This document shows positions 5,661 through 6,290 of a stretch of DNA of 6,290 bases, piece after piece. The DNA is taken from contig CANQKG010000087.1 in the NCBI GenBank assembly GCA_947624425.1, positions 1 to 6,290 of the forward strand, written 5' to 3'. The position numbers were made by a program, and so were the translations under genes. The stretch's first letter is position 1, and the number at the start of each line of letters is the position of its first letter. This DNA comes from an uncultured Clostridia bacterium (GTDB lineage: Bacteria > Bacillota > Clostridia > Oscillospirales > Ruminococcaceae). The notes below the pieces were generated by a model. It had not been told where the DNA came from, made no database searches, and was given only the letters and a program-made list of their open reading frames with translations.

Positions 5661-5692
5661 AAGAGAGGCGCTTTGTGGCAAGCGCCTCTCTT
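5661..5692 (-). terminator. Perfect 13-bp hairpin terminator between convergent fprA and feoB
   Basis: AAGAGAGGCGCTT (5661-5673) and AAGCGCCTCTCTT (5680-5692) are exact reverse complements around a 6-base loop. The hairpin lies only 3 bases beyond the feoB stop, so it most likely ends feoB transcription on the minus strand. The stem is symmetric, with pyrimidine-rich 3' arms both ways, so it may also stop fprA transcripts. The downstream T-content is modest on both sides (TTGATCTGTT on minus, TTATATTA on plus). Confidence 0.75.
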
Positions 5693-5695
5693 ATA

Positions 5696-6290
5696 TTACG
5701 AGAACATACGGGCAATGCCGGTGGTGGTCAGGCAAAGGAGGATCCCGATCACGGTGGGCAGCAAAAAGGCAAGTGCAGTCCATTTGAAGCTTCCGGTTTC
5801 CTTACGAATGGTGAGGCAGGTGGTGGCGCAGGGGAAATGGAACAGGCAGAGGATCAGCACATTCACGGCGGTCAGCATCGTCCAGCCGTTTGCGATGAGA
5901 AGCTCATGGAGGGCGGGCAGACCGCTGTAATCGGTCAGCTGACCGGTCTGTAGATATGCCATTAAAAGAACGGGGATCACGATCTCGTTGGCGGGGAAGC
6001 CGAGCAGAAACGCGAGAATGATATATCCGTCCACGCCCAGCAGCGCGCCGAACGGCTCCAGCGCGTTTCCGCAGACGGTCAAAAGGCTTTCGGCGCCGAC
6101 CGAAAGGTTTGCCATACACCAGATCAACACGCCGGCAGGTGCGGCGGCAGTGATCGCCCGACCCAGTACAAAAAGGGCGCGATCCAGCACCGAGCGGACA
6201 ATCACCCGCCCAATCTGGGGCTTGCGGTAGGGCGGCAGCTCCAGCGTAAAGGCGGAGGGTACGCCCTTGAGTATCGTTTTGGATAACAGC
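5696..6290 (-). CDS. feoB: Ferrous iron transport protein B, C-terminal part (5' end outside window)
   Basis: FeoB is a polytopic inner-membrane Fe2+ importer with an N-terminal G domain. Only the last 197 or so residues are visible, entering from the right edge and ending with TAA at 5696-5698. The frame is open beyond the internal GTG at 6203-6205: it first reads LLSKTILKGVPSAFTLELPPYRKPQIGRVIVRSVLDRA, written here as SAFTLELPPYRKPQ, the typical FeoB segment before the last membrane block. Several hydrophobic helices follow, with AFLLGFPANEIVIPVLLMAYL and LFHFPCATTCLTIRKETGS, characteristic of Firmicutes FeoB C-termini. The last helix ends IARMFS. The G domain, and any FeoA upstream, lie outside. 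It converges on fprA, and a perfect hairpin sits 3 bases past the stop. Confidence in identity is high, despite the missing G domain. Confidence 0.93.
   Translation of the reverse strand, partial: LLSKTILKGVPSAFTLELPPYRKPQIGRVIVRSVLDRALFVLGRAITAAAPAGVLIWCMANLSVGAESLLTVCGNALEPFGALLGVDGYIILAFLLGFPANEIVIPVLLMAYLQTGQLTDYSGLPALHELLIANGWTMLTAVNVLILCLFHFPCATTCLTIRKETGSFKWTALAFLLPTVIGILLCLTTTGIARMFS

Noticed and set aside
1..6290. CRISPR arrays, tRNA or rRNA genes, transposase genes, phage genes or defence systems
   Set aside because: I looked along both strands and found no regularly spaced repeats, cloverleaf arms or mobile-element proteins; all larger frames are explained by housekeeping genes.

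Overview
The window reads as chromosomal core DNA of an anaerobic, endospore-forming member of the Clostridia. The evidence is a PASTA-kinase/phosphatase cluster of Firmicutes type that runs into a probable spoVM, followed by a clostridial-type flavodiiron protein (FprA) and a Firmicutes-type FeoB. The coding sequence is fairly GC-rich, which fits an Oscillospirales/Ruminococcaceae-like lineage better than a low-GC Clostridium. That placement is inference.

Layout. Positions 3-4268 form a tightly packed plus-strand run: the end of a PP2C phosphatase (stp/prpC), a Ser/Thr kinase with three PASTA domains (stk/prkC), the ribosome-assembly GTPase rsgA, thiamine pyrophosphokinase thiN, a 50-residue two-helix membrane protein, and a 29-residue peptide that I identify as SpoVM. 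A hairpin at 4269-4295 closes the run. The order matches the Bacillus subtilis prpC-prkC-rsgA-rpe-thiN-spoVM segment, except that rpe is absent and a small membrane protein is inserted. Next, a candidate extended -10 promoter and a good ribosome binding site lead into fprA (4348-5508, plus). The 187-base gap after fprA holds a double-hairpin element resembling the dispersed intergenic repeats of gut Clostridia, then a perfect 13-bp hairpin. This hairpin lies just past the stop of feoB, whose C-terminal third enters from the right on the minus strand.

How the genes work together. Stk and Stp are an opposed kinase/phosphatase pair that senses cell-wall fragments, and in Bacillus RsgA is a known PrkC substrate, so signalling is linked to 30S maturation. 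ThiN makes thiamine diphosphate. SpoVM acts at the forespore surface. FprA (O2/NO reduction) and FeoB (Fe2+ uptake) are separate units whose products both relate to iron and anaerobic redox physiology.

Most notable points: (1) rsgA has no in-frame ATG, GTG, TTG or CTG where its conserved N-terminus lies. A strong Shine-Dalgarno and ATG sit one base out of frame, implying a one-base deletion, a sequencing error or a frameshift at the start. (2) The tiny ORF at 4179-4268 is very likely spoVM. (3) The kinase activation loop has no threonine. I saw no CRISPR array, tRNA, rRNA, insertion sequence or defence system, and no clearly new multi-gene system.
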